From assembly GCF_009930815.1 (NCBI RefSeq), contig NZ_CP022222.1, positions 2,088,501-2,152,500 on the forward strand: a stretch of 64,000 bases of DNA, given 5' to 3'. A model generated the notes under the pieces. That model saw only the letters and a program-made list of their open reading frames with translations. It had not been told where the DNA came from and did no database searches. Of this stretch, positions 54,961 through 63,497 are shown piece by piece. This DNA comes from Bradyrhizobium sp. CCBAU 051011 (GTDB lineage: Bacteria > Pseudomonadota > Alphaproteobacteria > Rhizobiales > Xanthobacteraceae). Positions within the stretch are counted from its first letter, which is position 1; every line of letters begins with the position of its first letter. Both the position numbers and the translations under genes were made by a program.

Positions 54961-55761
54961 CTATTCGGCTGCGTCCAGCATGACAGCGTGCGGTGCGCGC
55001 GCGATCCAACCCGCGATGAAATTCTTCAACCACGCCCGTTCGGCCACGTCATGCACGGCGCGGCCTTCGAAGTGGAGATGACGCGGTTGCGCACCTGGCG
55101 ACTCCATGCGCACGCAGCCGCGCGTGGTCCAGCGATGCATCATGGCGTAGGTGACGTCGGGATGAAACTGCAGGCCGAACGCATGACCATGCTGAAAGGC
55201 CTGCACCGGGAAGTCGTCACCTTCGGCAAGCAGCTCAGTGCCGCGTGGCAACTGAAATCCTTCGCCGTGCCAATGATAGACCAGCGCGGGCCAGTCGGGG
55301 CAGAGCGCATGCCCGGCCGCGGTGGGCCGGATCGGATAGTAGCCGACCTCGACCCGCCCCTCATGATGCGGCGCGACCTGTGCGCCCAATTGTTTGGCGA
55401 ACATCTGCGCGCCCAGGCAGATGCCGAGAAACGGCCGCTGCTCACGCAGGGGAATTTCGATCCAGTCGATTTCTCGGCGGACATAATCGTCGGAATCGTT
55501 GGCGCTCATCGGGCCGCCGAAGATGACCGCGCCGGCATGCAGCTCCAGCGTTTCCGGCAAGGGATCGCCGAACCGCGGACGCCTGATGTCGAGGGGGTAA
55601 CCAAGGGCGCGCAGGGCATTGCCGACACGGCCCGGCGTCGAGGTCTCCTGGTGCAGGACGATCAAGACCGGCTTGAGCGGCGCGGCGTCAGGCGTAATCA
55701 GCGCCCGTCGGCCCGGAAAGGGCACGATGCTGTCGCCATTTTTGCTCGACCGGAACGACAT
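54961..55761 (-). CDS. Class I glutamine amidotransferase-like protein
   Basis: 266 aa. The nucleophile Cys is in FLGICLGAQMFA and the catalytic His is in GLQFHPDVTYAMM, matching GATase1 enzymes. There is no fused synthetase. Such stand-alone amidotransferases include GMP-synthase-like and gamma-glutamyl-hydrolase-like proteins of unknown partner. It is monocistronic. The extra N-terminal 25 residues before the core look poorly conserved. Confidence 0.84.
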   Translation of the reverse strand: MSFRSSKNGDSIVPFPGRRALITPDAAPLKPVLIVLHQETSTPGRVGNALRALGYPLDIRRPRFGDPLPETLELHAGAVIFGGPMSANDSDDYVRREIDWIEIPLREQRPFLGICLGAQMFAKQLGAQVAPHHEGRVEVGYYPIRPTAAGHALCPDWPALVYHWHGEGFQLPRGTELLAEGDDFPVQAFQHGHAFGLQFHPDVTYAMMHRWTTRGCVRMESPGAQPRHLHFEGRAVHDVAERAWLKNFIAGWIARAPHAVMLDAAE

Positions 55762-55925
55762 CGACGTTGCTCAGGTGCCTCGAATCGAAACCATACCTAA
55801 GTGAGTCTTAATTTCGCGTGAGTTCACGCACACAGCAAAAATGTAAGCAAACCGCGGGCCAGACGCGCTCAGGCGCCCGATCGCGGCGCGAGCGGGCCGG
55901 GACACCGGGAAAACCCGGGATTTCT

Positions 55926-56705
55926 TCAGCGCTGGCGAAGCTGGAAGCGGCCGACTGCCCCAAGAATGAAGGAGCGCGGGAATAGCCGGAGCAGGAATGG
56001 CACGATCTTGATGCCGAGGCCGGGCATCACTGCACGTTTGTTAGCCATCAATCCGCGATAGGCCTGCTGTGCGACCTCGGCGGGCAAGACTTTTAGAACC
56101 GCCGTATCGAATCCGGGCCGGAAGCCGGCGCGCGCCTGGAATTCCGACGGCACGGGGCCGGGACACAGCACCGTCACACGCACGCCATGCGGCGCCAGTT
56201 CGGCGCGCATCGCTTCCGTGAACGACAGCACATAGGCCTTGGTGGCGTAATAGACCGCCATGCCCGGGCCCGGCAGAAAGCCGGCGATCGAGCCCACATT
56301 GAGCAGGCCGCCACGGTTGCGGATCAACTGGTCCGAAAACCGCAGCGACAGATCGGTCAGCGCGCGGATGTTGACGGCGATCATGTCGAGCTGGTCGGCG
56401 CGGTCGCGCTGCACCGCCTTGCCGAACAGTCCGAAACCCGCATTGTTGACGACGTATTCGACCTCCACACCGGAGGCCGCCAGCGCTTCGGCAATCTTGT
56501 CGCCGCAGTCAGGCTGCACGAGATCACAGGGAATGACGATCGGAGCCTTGCCACCGGCCGCCGTGATCTCAGCGGCCAGCGCCGTCAGGCGATCGGCGCG
56601 CCGTGCCACCAGCGCCAGACGATGGCCATGGGATGCAAAAACGCGCGCCAGCTCGGTGCCTATTCCGGCCGATGCACCGGTAATCAGCGTCACACGCTCG
56701 GTCAC
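55926..56705 (-). CDS. Short-chain dehydrogenase/reductase
   Basis: 259 aa. TGASAGIG cofactor motif at residue 9, NNAG at about 91, and catalytic YYATK near 155, all intact, with Ser in NVGSIAGF. C-terminal half (RSFILGAVGRFQ) is hydrophobic and resembles the DltE/SDR subfamily that acts on membrane-associated or acyl substrates. Alone; substrate unknown. Confidence 0.88.
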   Translation of the reverse strand: MTERVTLITGASAGIGTELARVFASHGHRLALVARRADRLTALAAEITAAGGKAPIVIPCDLVQPDCGDKIAEALAASGVEVEYVVNNAGFGLFGKAVQRDRADQLDMIAVNIRALTDLSLRFSDQLIRNRGGLLNVGSIAGFLPGPGMAVYYATKAYVLSFTEAMRAELAPHGVRVTVLCPGPVPSEFQARAGFRPGFDTAVLKVLPAEVAQQAYRGLMANKRAVMPGLGIKIVPFLLRLFPRSFILGAVGRFQLRQR

Positions 56706-56938
56706 GATGGAATGCTCTTGAAATCAATTGCAGGTGGTAGTGATAGCGATGGAACGAGAGCATAGGCGCGCGGTGCGGCGCAAGCCACGTGCATGGCATA
56801 TGCCCATGCACGGCTCTGTGCCTCAGCAATTGAACTTCAATAATTTCAGACGCATCGCGCATCTTCGCGACTGATCGCGAGGCACATTAAAGTTTCGTCA
56901 TCTGAGTAATCGGGCGCGAGCGATGACGCGGTTGCTCG

Positions 56939-57445
56939 TCACGTTGCGATGTCGGCGATTTTCGAAACGCTGTCCGACGAGGCCACCTGGCGCTGCTCTG
57001 CCACCTTGCGCTTCAGATCGATCCGATCGCGCGATGAAATACCGAGCAGATCGGCCGCGCGCCAGACGACGTTGTCCTCGAATTCGCTGACCTGGCCGTC
57101 GGCATACACCAGCTCCCACATCATCTCGATGATGCGGAGCCGGCCCTCCTCATTGACCGAGCGCATGATGACGCTGGTGAAACGATAGAGATCGACCGCC
57201 TCGCCTTCGGCTCGCGTTGCCGACGCGATCAGATGATCCGCCTTGCCTGGATCGAGCTTGAAGCGGCTCTCGATCAGAGAGTGCAGTTTGCGCTTCTCGG
57301 CCGCGCTCGGCTCGCCGTCGAGCGAGACGACGTGAACCAACAGCGCGGTCGCCGCGAGCAGATAGCCGGTGTCGTCGAACGCGAGATCCGTATCCGCGCT
57401 GGGCGCAACGATGTCGGCAATGAATTGGCGCAGTCCGTCGAGCAT
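56939..57445 (-). CDS. TerB-like tellurite-resistance/DjlA-type helical protein
   Basis: 168 aa, all-helical and acidic. TerB-type features include LVHVVSLDGEPSAAEKRKL and WELVYADGQVSEFEDNVVWRAADLLGIS, two EF-hand-like acidic loops. The fold is associated with stress responses rather than tellurite itself. ATG 57445 is preferred; the frame runs upstream to 57511. No ter operon is here. Confidence 0.83.
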   Translation of the reverse strand: MLDGLRQFIADIVAPSADTDLAFDDTGYLLAATALLVHVVSLDGEPSAAEKRKLHSLIESRFKLDPGKADHLIASATRAEGEAVDLYRFTSVIMRSVNEEGRLRIIEMMWELVYADGQVSEFEDNVVWRAADLLGISSRDRIDLKRKVAEQRQVASSDSVSKIADIAT

Positions 57446-57825
57446 CACTCTACCTTGCAAAGTTCGAAGAAGCCGTTCGGCGAATATGGGTTGAAGCTTT
57501 GGCCTTCGCAATCCGCGCGATGCGCGACTGGTAACGTATGCAGATTAAATCGGCGTCACATTGAAGGTACCGGAAAACTTCTGCGCGAAACCTGGGCAGC
57601 AACCCGTCACAGCGAACCGCGAGCTTGTTGTTTAGGTCGAAGCGCGCAGACGCCGGTTCAAAGCACGCAACCCGCGCCGCTTCGGAACGGAACGGCCGGT
57701 CGGCCAAGGGCCGACCGCGCGATTCGCCGCAGGGGTCGAGGCCGATATCCAATTGCAAGTCATTCGCATTTGCATTAGGGATGAACCTGTTGTTTCGACA
57801 AGCGATTCTTCATGAGGAAACGATC
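57446..57825. other. 380-base intergenic region with hairpin and metalloregulator box
   Basis: Contains a perfect 9-bp hairpin CGGTCGGCC-AAG-GGCCGACCG (57697-57717) and a Fur/Mur-like box (57754-57774). No gene seen. It is probably the regulatory region of the downstream cupredoxin gene. Confidence 0.5.
57754..57774 (+). promoter_or_regulatory. Fur/Mur-type metalloregulator box
   Basis: TGCAAGTCATTCGCATTTGCA: the outer seven bases are an inverted repeat with one mismatch (TGCAAGT / ATTTGCA). Fur and Mur operators in alphaproteobacteria carry TGCAAAT/ATTTGCA-like arms with similar spacing. It ends about 50 bases before the cupredoxin start. The regulator (Fur, Mur or Zur) cannot be named from this alone. 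Confidence 0.5.
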
Positions 57826-58302
57826 ATGGCTTCCTTCCGCTTCGCCGTTGGTGCCGCCGTTGTGCTGGGAGTTGCTTCGGGAGCCGCGCTAGCGGCTGGT
57901 GACCTGTCGCGGCAGACGCCGATCGAGGTGACGGTCGATCTCGGCTCGCCCGGCAAACACGAGTTCGGGCCGAAGCAACTGAAATTTGAAACCGGCAAGC
58001 TCTACAAGCTGATCCTGCGCAACACGAGCAACGATCCGCATTACTTCACCTCGCATGCGTTCTCGCAGATGGTGTTCACGCGCAAGGTGCAGGTGACGCA
58101 GCAGCAGAACGGCAAGGCCGTGACGCTCGCCGAATTCAAGGGCGCGATCCGCGAGATCGAGGTCTATCCGGGACAATCCGCCGAATGGTGGCTGGTGCCG
58201 ATCGCCGCCGGCCGCGCCAACGACCTGCGCTGCGACATCAAGACCAGCGACGGCAAGACGCACGCCGAACTCGGCATGACCGGTGAGATCGTGATCGAGT
58301 AG
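57826..58302 (+). CDS. Periplasmic cupredoxin-like protein
   Basis: 158 aa with a signal peptide (about 1-23, SGAALAAGD). The C-terminal 130 residues form a beta-sandwich with candidate metal ligands in HYFTSHAFSQM and a Cys in DLRCDIKT. It is not a classical blue-copper protein since the usual C-terminal C-x-H-x-M loop is absent. RBS GAGGAAA six bases upstream. A metal box lies upstream, so expression may respond to iron or manganese. Confidence 0.72.
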   Translation: MASFRFAVGAAVVLGVASGAALAAGDLSRQTPIEVTVDLGSPGKHEFGPKQLKFETGKLYKLILRNTSNDPHYFTSHAFSQMVFTRKVQVTQQQNGKAVTLAEFKGAIREIEVYPGQSAEWWLVPIAAGRANDLRCDIKTSDGKTHAELGMTGEIVIE

Positions 58303-58389
58303 CGCTCTACGGCGTCTTCAACCGGCGGGCATCGAATCTCTGGCGTTTCAGGTGCTTCGACCGGCTGTCGGGATTTTACTCATATCCGC

Positions 58390-58431
58390 AAAATGGGGAA
58401 TCCGAACAAGTCGTTCGGACTCCCCAATTTT
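58390..58431. terminator. Bidirectional terminator between cupredoxin and cupin genes
   Basis: Imperfect hairpin AAAATGGGGAATCCGAAC / GTTCGGACTCCCCAATTTT around AAGTC. A and T ends on both strands allow termination of both convergent genes. Confidence 0.75.
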
Positions 58432-58445
58432 CGACTGCTTTCCTC

Positions 58446-58823
58446 TCATTTTACGAACTCGGTCATTGGCTTGCCCTTATCAACGATATGGACGTTCAGC
58501 ATCTTTAGAGAAGTGTCACCCCCAACCTTGAAACCGGCGTGGGGCACTTCACGTGCATTAATTATCGCAGCGCCCGTGGGAAGTGGTCTTTGCGTGCCAT
58601 CAGGCAGTTCAAGCGTAGCTCCTTGAAGTACATAGACGACCTCTTCGCCGGGATGGATATGTCTGGCAATTGCCTCACCTGGTGGTACTTCGAGAACGGT
58701 GACAACAACATCCATGTCCTTCCCGATTAGGTCGCCTCTTTTGAGTTCAGTCCTGATCGTGCTTTGAGCGTTCGCGGACCCGATCATCAGTACGAAGACG
58801 ACTAAGGAAATCACCTTGGTCAT
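58446..58823 (-). CDS. Secreted single-domain cupin protein
   Basis: 125 aa. A signal peptide (about 1-19, SANAQS) precedes one cupin barrel with the conserved HIHPGEEVVYVLQG motif (metal-binding His/His/Glu) and PHAGFKV as the second motif. The coding sequence is less GC-rich than its neighbours, which suggests transfer from outside. ATG 58823 follows GGAGG by five bases. The putative operator just upstream implies regulated expression. Function unknown. Confidence 0.82.
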   Translation of the reverse strand: MTKVISLVVFVLMIGSANAQSTIRTELKRGDLIGKDMDVVVTVLEVPPGEAIARHIHPGEEVVYVLQGATLELPDGTQRPLPTGAAIINAREVPHAGFKVGGDTSLKMLNVHIVDKGKPMTEFVK

Positions 58824-58835
58824 TGCAACCTCCAA

Positions 58836-58858
58836 ACATTGTCAGTTGGTCACAATGT
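58836..58858. promoter_or_regulatory. Perfect inverted repeat in the cupin upstream region
   Basis: ACATTGT-CAGTTGGTC-ACAATGT: seven-base arms with a nine-base spacer, 13 bases from the start codon. It overlaps the leader and probably the promoter, fitting a repressor operator. The regulator is not in the window. Confidence 0.5.
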
Positions 58859-58921
58859 GTACATTACACCTGTTCTGATTAGTGAGTCAGCGGCAGGCGT
58901 GCAAATGAACTAACACTCTGG

Positions 58922-60331
58922 CTAGGGTATCTCGTACACCACCATCTTGTCGGCGATGCCGCGTAACGCGGCTTCCTTCTGAATCGGACGGATCGCCTCT
59001 CTCTGAAGAATGGTGGCGACCGCCGGCGATTCGATCACCGGCCCCGTAATGTGGATCTCCTGCGAGGTCGACAGGCTCTGCACGCGCGACGCAATGTTGA
59101 CGGTCTGGCCGAAATAATCCTGCCGCTCGTTCAACATCACCGCCAGGCACGGGCCTTCGTGGATACCGATCTTGACGATCAGATCCTCCCGGCCGCGCTC
59201 CGCATTGAGCGCCGCCATCGCCGCCCGCATGCGCAGGCCCGCCACGATCGCATGTTCCGGCCTGATGAAGGTCGCCATCACCGCATCGCCGATCGTTTTC
59301 ACGACAGCGCCCTTCTCGGACGCAATGATTTCGAGCAGCGCATGGAAATGCGCCCGCACCAGATCGAAGGCAGCGAGATCGCCGACCCGTTCATAGAGCG
59401 CGGTGGAGCCCTTGAGGTCGGTGAACAGGAAGGTCAGCGAGGTGATCTTCAGCCGCTGATCGACGTTGAGGTTATCAGCCTTGAACACGTCGCGGAACGT
59501 CTGGTTGGACAGCATCCGCTTCGCGGTCAGGATCGGCTTGCGCTTGCCGAGCAGTTCGTGGAGCGTATCGTTGGCGATCCAGACCGCAGGCAGCACGCGC
59601 GTGTCGGTCTGGTTCTCCAGCGACAGCCGCAGCGGTCCCGGACGCATCACCGTCGAGCCCGTCGGCGCTTGCAGCTTGTTGAAGACGATCGAAAATTGCT
59701 GCCGCTCGCGGGTCGGCTCGCCCTGGATATCGAAGAAGTGCGCCGAATGCGTCACCGGCTCGAACACGATCACGAACTGGTTGGGCAAGTGCAGCGACAG
59801 CACCGCCTTTTCGCCGGCCGGCAGCTCGATAGCTTCGAGCGACACCTCGTCGATCAGTCGCTTGATCGATTCCTCGCTCAGGTCCATTCCCGAGCTCCAG
59901 AACATCTGCCGGTTATATTCCCAGATCGGCAGCGTGTTGGGATCATGCGCGGCAATCCGCCTGACGCGCGGGCTGACGGTGAATGCGACCTCGACGCGGT
60001 CGTCGACGGAGGCCTCATAGCCTTGCGCGCACAGCGCGCAATTATAATCGTCGTGGCGCAGCGATTTCAGCGTGTTGTGCGCGCCGAGCACGCCGCCGCA
60101 GCCGGGGCAGAGCACATTCCAGGTGAGATCGAACAGGCCGAGCCGCGCCGCATGCAAAAAGGCCGAAATGACCTTTTCCTCGTCGAGCCCGTAGCGCGCG
60201 GAAAAATCCAAGAGGTTGATACGGTTGAGATCGCGGTCCTCGCCCTTGGCGATCAATTGCGAGATGGCGTCGACGACCGCGGGATCGGCGGTCTGCTTCA
60301 GGACTGAGAACTGGGCCTGGGTATCGCTCAT
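58922..60331 (-). CDS. Class III adenylate/guanylate cyclase with DUF5939-like domain
   Basis: 469 aa. The N-terminal part has a helical region and a zinc-ribbon-like quartet CPGCGG...CALCAQG (about residues 79-105), then a DUF5939-like beta region. The C-terminal catalytic domain shows FLFTDLKGSTALYERVGD, metal Asp in KTIGDAVMA, and NIASRVQ, the transition-state Asn/Arg region. It makes cyclic AMP or GMP in the cytoplasm. Soluble, stand-alone; the Cys quartet suggests redox or metal control, which is inference. Confidence 0.87.
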   Translation of the reverse strand: MSDTQAQFSVLKQTADPAVVDAISQLIAKGEDRDLNRINLLDFSARYGLDEEKVISAFLHAARLGLFDLTWNVLCPGCGGVLGAHNTLKSLRHDDYNCALCAQGYEASVDDRVEVAFTVSPRVRRIAAHDPNTLPIWEYNRQMFWSSGMDLSEESIKRLIDEVSLEAIELPAGEKAVLSLHLPNQFVIVFEPVTHSAHFFDIQGEPTRERQQFSIVFNKLQAPTGSTVMRPGPLRLSLENQTDTRVLPAVWIANDTLHELLGKRKPILTAKRMLSNQTFRDVFKADNLNVDQRLKITSLTFLFTDLKGSTALYERVGDLAAFDLVRAHFHALLEIIASEKGAVVKTIGDAVMATFIRPEHAIVAGLRMRAAMAALNAERGREDLIVKIGIHEGPCLAVMLNERQDYFGQTVNIASRVQSLSTSQEIHITGPVIESPAVATILQREAIRPIQKEAALRGIADKMVVYEIP

Positions 60332-60435
60332 GCTGACAACCTAGATGACGCTACGGGAGCAACTCCGCAAGGTGCTCTATCCGGCCCGGCGCGTTTTCAT
60401 GGCGCAAACCGGCAATCCGCTCGATCAAAAAAATA

Positions 60436-61821
60436 CTACCGCGGCGTGATGGCAAACATCGGCGAACGGTTGGGCTGTGTCGTCACCACGCCGATCGGCA
60501 TCACCGGATCCTTGTCGACGAGCGTGATGCGGAACGCGCCGATCATCTTCGCCAGCGCCAGCGTAGCTTCGACCAGCGCGAAATGCGCGCCGATGCAGAC
60601 GCGCGCGCCGACGCCGAACGGCAGATAGGCGAAGCGATCGGGCGGCGTCCCGGTCATGAAGCGAGACGGGATGAAGGCGTTCGGATCGCGCCACAGTTTT
60701 TCGTGCCGGTGCAATATCCACGGCGCGATCAGGATCACGTCCTTCTTCTTGACCGGCAGGCCCGCGATCGTGTCCGGCGCGATCGCCGCGCGTGCGATCA
60801 CGAATGCCGGCGGATAGAGCCGCATGGTCTCGTCGATCACGGCGCGGGTGAATTTCAGTCTATCGATATCGAGCGCGCCGTTGGCGGTTGCGTCCTGCAC
60901 TTCCGTGGCGACCTGCTCCTGCGTGGCCGGATCGAGCGCCAGCAGATAGAGCGCCCAGAATAGTGCGGTCGCCGTCGTCTCGTGGCCGGCCAGAATCATG
61001 GTGGCGACCTGGTCGCCGAGTTGTTCGTCGGTGAAGGCCTGGCCGGTCTCCGGATCGCGGGCGTCGCCCATCAGGTCGAACAGGTCGCGCGCCGACGCGC
61101 CCGCGGTCTTGCCGGCGGCGCGACGCTCGGCCATCAGCATGCCGACGAAGGCGGTCCAGCGCTTGCGGAAGCGGGCGCGCGAAATGTCCTGCGGACTCGG
61201 CCAGCTCAGCGGCAGCAGCATATCGAGGAAGTGCGGCCGCGCCAGCCGCTCGCCATATTCCATCACGAAATCGCGCAAGGCGGCGCCGTGGCGATCCATG
61301 GCGAACGAGAACATGGTGCGGCCGGCGATCTCGAGCGCCATCCGCTGCATCGCCTCGCGCAAATCGACGGGTGCGTTGCTGGCGGCGCGCAGCTTGGCAA
61401 CCGTCTCGTCGGTCGCTGCCAGCATATGCGGAACGAGCGGCGTCACCGCGCGCGGTGTGAAGGCCGGCGCCAGCGTGCGGCGCTGGTGTTTCCACGCCCG
61501 TCCTTCCGCAATCAGAAGGCCATTGCCGAGGATCGGCCGCAGCACCCGGATGCCAACCGGCGTGCGCGAATAGTTTTCGTAATTGTCGACCAGCACATGC
61601 CGGATCGCATCCGGCGTGTTGAGGATGAAGGTGCCGCGTCCGAAGAACCGACCCTGGACGATATCGTCCTCATAGGCCCGCTGACCCCAGCTGCCGATCG
61701 GACTTTCGCGGATCGCCTTGATCCGCCCGAACACTGTCATGTCGTCGGGCGCCCGTGGCGGGCTCGGCGGCACCAGCGGCCCTCGCGCCACCGGCATGTC
61801 GTAGACTCCGGCCATGCTCAT
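60436..61821 (-). CDS. Cytochrome P450
   Basis: 461 aa. Heme-binding loop FGVGARVCIG (about residue 405), oxygen-activation AGHETTAT in the I helix, and ETMRLYPP in the K helix. The CYP class uses a ferredoxin or flavoprotein partner not in this window. ATG 61821 is preferred because it follows GGAG by eight bases; ATG 61851 and 61815 are alternatives. Substrate unknown; related family members act on fatty acids or terpenes. Confidence 0.92.
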   Translation of the reverse strand: MSMAGVYDMPVARGPLVPPSPPRAPDDMTVFGRIKAIRESPIGSWGQRAYEDDIVQGRFFGRGTFILNTPDAIRHVLVDNYENYSRTPVGIRVLRPILGNGLLIAEGRAWKHQRRTLAPAFTPRAVTPLVPHMLAATDETVAKLRAASNAPVDLREAMQRMALEIAGRTMFSFAMDRHGAALRDFVMEYGERLARPHFLDMLLPLSWPSPQDISRARFRKRWTAFVGMLMAERRAAGKTAGASARDLFDLMGDARDPETGQAFTDEQLGDQVATMILAGHETTATALFWALYLLALDPATQEQVATEVQDATANGALDIDRLKFTRAVIDETMRLYPPAFVIARAAIAPDTIAGLPVKKKDVILIAPWILHRHEKLWRDPNAFIPSRFMTGTPPDRFAYLPFGVGARVCIGAHFALVEATLALAKMIGAFRITLVDKDPVMPIGVVTTQPNRSPMFAITPR

Positions 61822-61833
61822 GAGCGCCACTCC

Positions 61834-61907
61834 CGTAGCCCGGATGAGCAAAGCGATATCCGGGATTGTCCAAAGCCCCGCATATCGCTGCGCTCATGCG
61901 GGCTACG
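61834..61907. repeat. Palindromic repeat, family A, diverged
   Basis: CGTAGCCCGGATGAGCAAAGCGATATCCGGG ... CATATCGCTGCGCTCATGCGGGCTACG. It lies between the P450 start and the frameshifted hydrolase stop. Confidence 0.8.
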
Positions 61908-61961
61908 ATCGTATCTATGTCTCCAATCCGGGCGCCGCAAAGGCGCACCGGTCGGGAACAG

Positions 61962-63346
61962 CTAATAAGTCAGTTCGGCAACCGCAATCCGGTTTTCCCC
62001 GGCCGGCCAGGCCCGCGCCACGATTCGCTCTGTATTGAATATCGCTACCACGGAGCGGCCAACCTCCTCGGCCGGAAGCCGTAACGTCGTCACCGAATCG
62101 GTCGGCACGCCGGATTTCACATCCCTGGGCTCCTTGCCGTCGATCAGCACCACGTCGCGCGGCAGGCCGAAATAGCCGCGCGGACGCGACATCAGCACCA
62201 CGGCGCCCGCGCCGGCATCGGCCGGACCGAGCGGTCGCGCGGCGCGTAGATTGACGACGTCGGAGGAGCGCGGAAACGGCGAGCGGTAAAGATGCGTCGT
62301 CGGCGAACCGGCCGACGTCAACACGATTTCGAGATACCAGGCCGGCTCGACCTGCGCCGGACCCCAACGGCCGCGGCGCCGGTTTGCGACGAATGGATCG
62401 GACCGCCGCTCCGTTCGCCGGTATCGGGAGAGACGCGATAGATTTCGACCGTCGCGCCCGAGACGGGACGATTGGTGACAACGCCGCCCGGCGTATCAGT
62501 CACAAGCCCGCTCAGTCTGACTTCCGCTTCCGGCACGATCTCGATGCGCGACGGCTCTCTGCCCGCGATGAATTTATAGATCTCGCGAAACGCGCGCGGA
62601 TGAAACGCGACCTCGCGATGATCGAGCGCGCCGAGCACGAGGTTGGTCGCGCCCTTCAGCGCAGGACCTTCTGACGTCACGCCGGTCGGCATGCCGGGCT
62701 TGCCGACAAAGCGACCGTCGGCTTGCGCAAATTTATCGTTGCCGTCGCTGCGCAAGGTGAGGAACGCGGTGCCCGGCGTGACCTCGCTCTCGCCTTCGTT
62801 CAGGCTGCGCAGGAACGGGCCGCGGCCGTTGAACTCGCCGCCTAATCCCTCATCCCAATCGTAGATGCCGTGATTGGGAACGCCGCACAGCACGGCGTGG
62901 CTGACATCGGCGCCGCCGCCGTTCCTGATATAATTGCGGATCGAATAGCCGCCGCGCGAATTGCCGACCAGCGCAATGCGCGACGCACCGGTGCGCTGTT
63001 TGAATTCCTTGACGGCCTCAGTGAGCTCGCGGCGTTGGTCTTCGGTCGAGGAACGGTTCGGCTGCTCCACTTTGTCATCGGTGCGCGCGAGAGGATCGGT
63101 GAAACTGATCGCCATCATCCGCTCGCGCGGCACGCCATTCGATTCCATCCGCCATAACGTCGTAATCCAGAGCGCTGCGTGATCGCCGTTGCCGTGCACG
63201 AACAGGATTGGCGGAACCGCGCCCGCAACCGAAGGCGTCGAGGCGGTCTCTGCCAACGCGGAAAAGCTGAGATTGCCGGCAAGATTGCCCGCCAGCAAAG
63301 GTAGCGCGCCTGCGCCCCTGAGCATGGTTCGCCGCGTCAGGCTCAT
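61962..63346 (-). pseudogene. Alpha/beta hydrolase interrupted by a frameshift
   Basis: The start (MSLTRRTMLRGAG) carries a Tat-like signal and GAGGAG upstream. The frame runs through VGNSRGGYS (nucleophile elbow) to a normal-looking IHSSQ near 62391-62395, then goes out of frame and stops at 62318. Reading shifts by one base to FVANRRRGRWGPAQVEPAWY and continues to LTSAGSPTTHLYRSPF and a stop at 61962. One missing base near 62393 explains it. The protein would have been about 460 aa with a long C-terminal domain. Assembly error is possible. Confidence 0.72.
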
Positions 63347-63497
63347 TTGGGCTCCTCTCGTCATTTTTCAGTACCCTAGCTGTGCTCTAGCAGTCCCCAT
63401 AGCGGCCTAACTACTGGACAGAGCAAGGTTTTCGCAGGCATCTGTGAGGGCCGCAGGAATCATCGTCTCCCCTTTAGCAGCCCAACCGGAACCGGAT

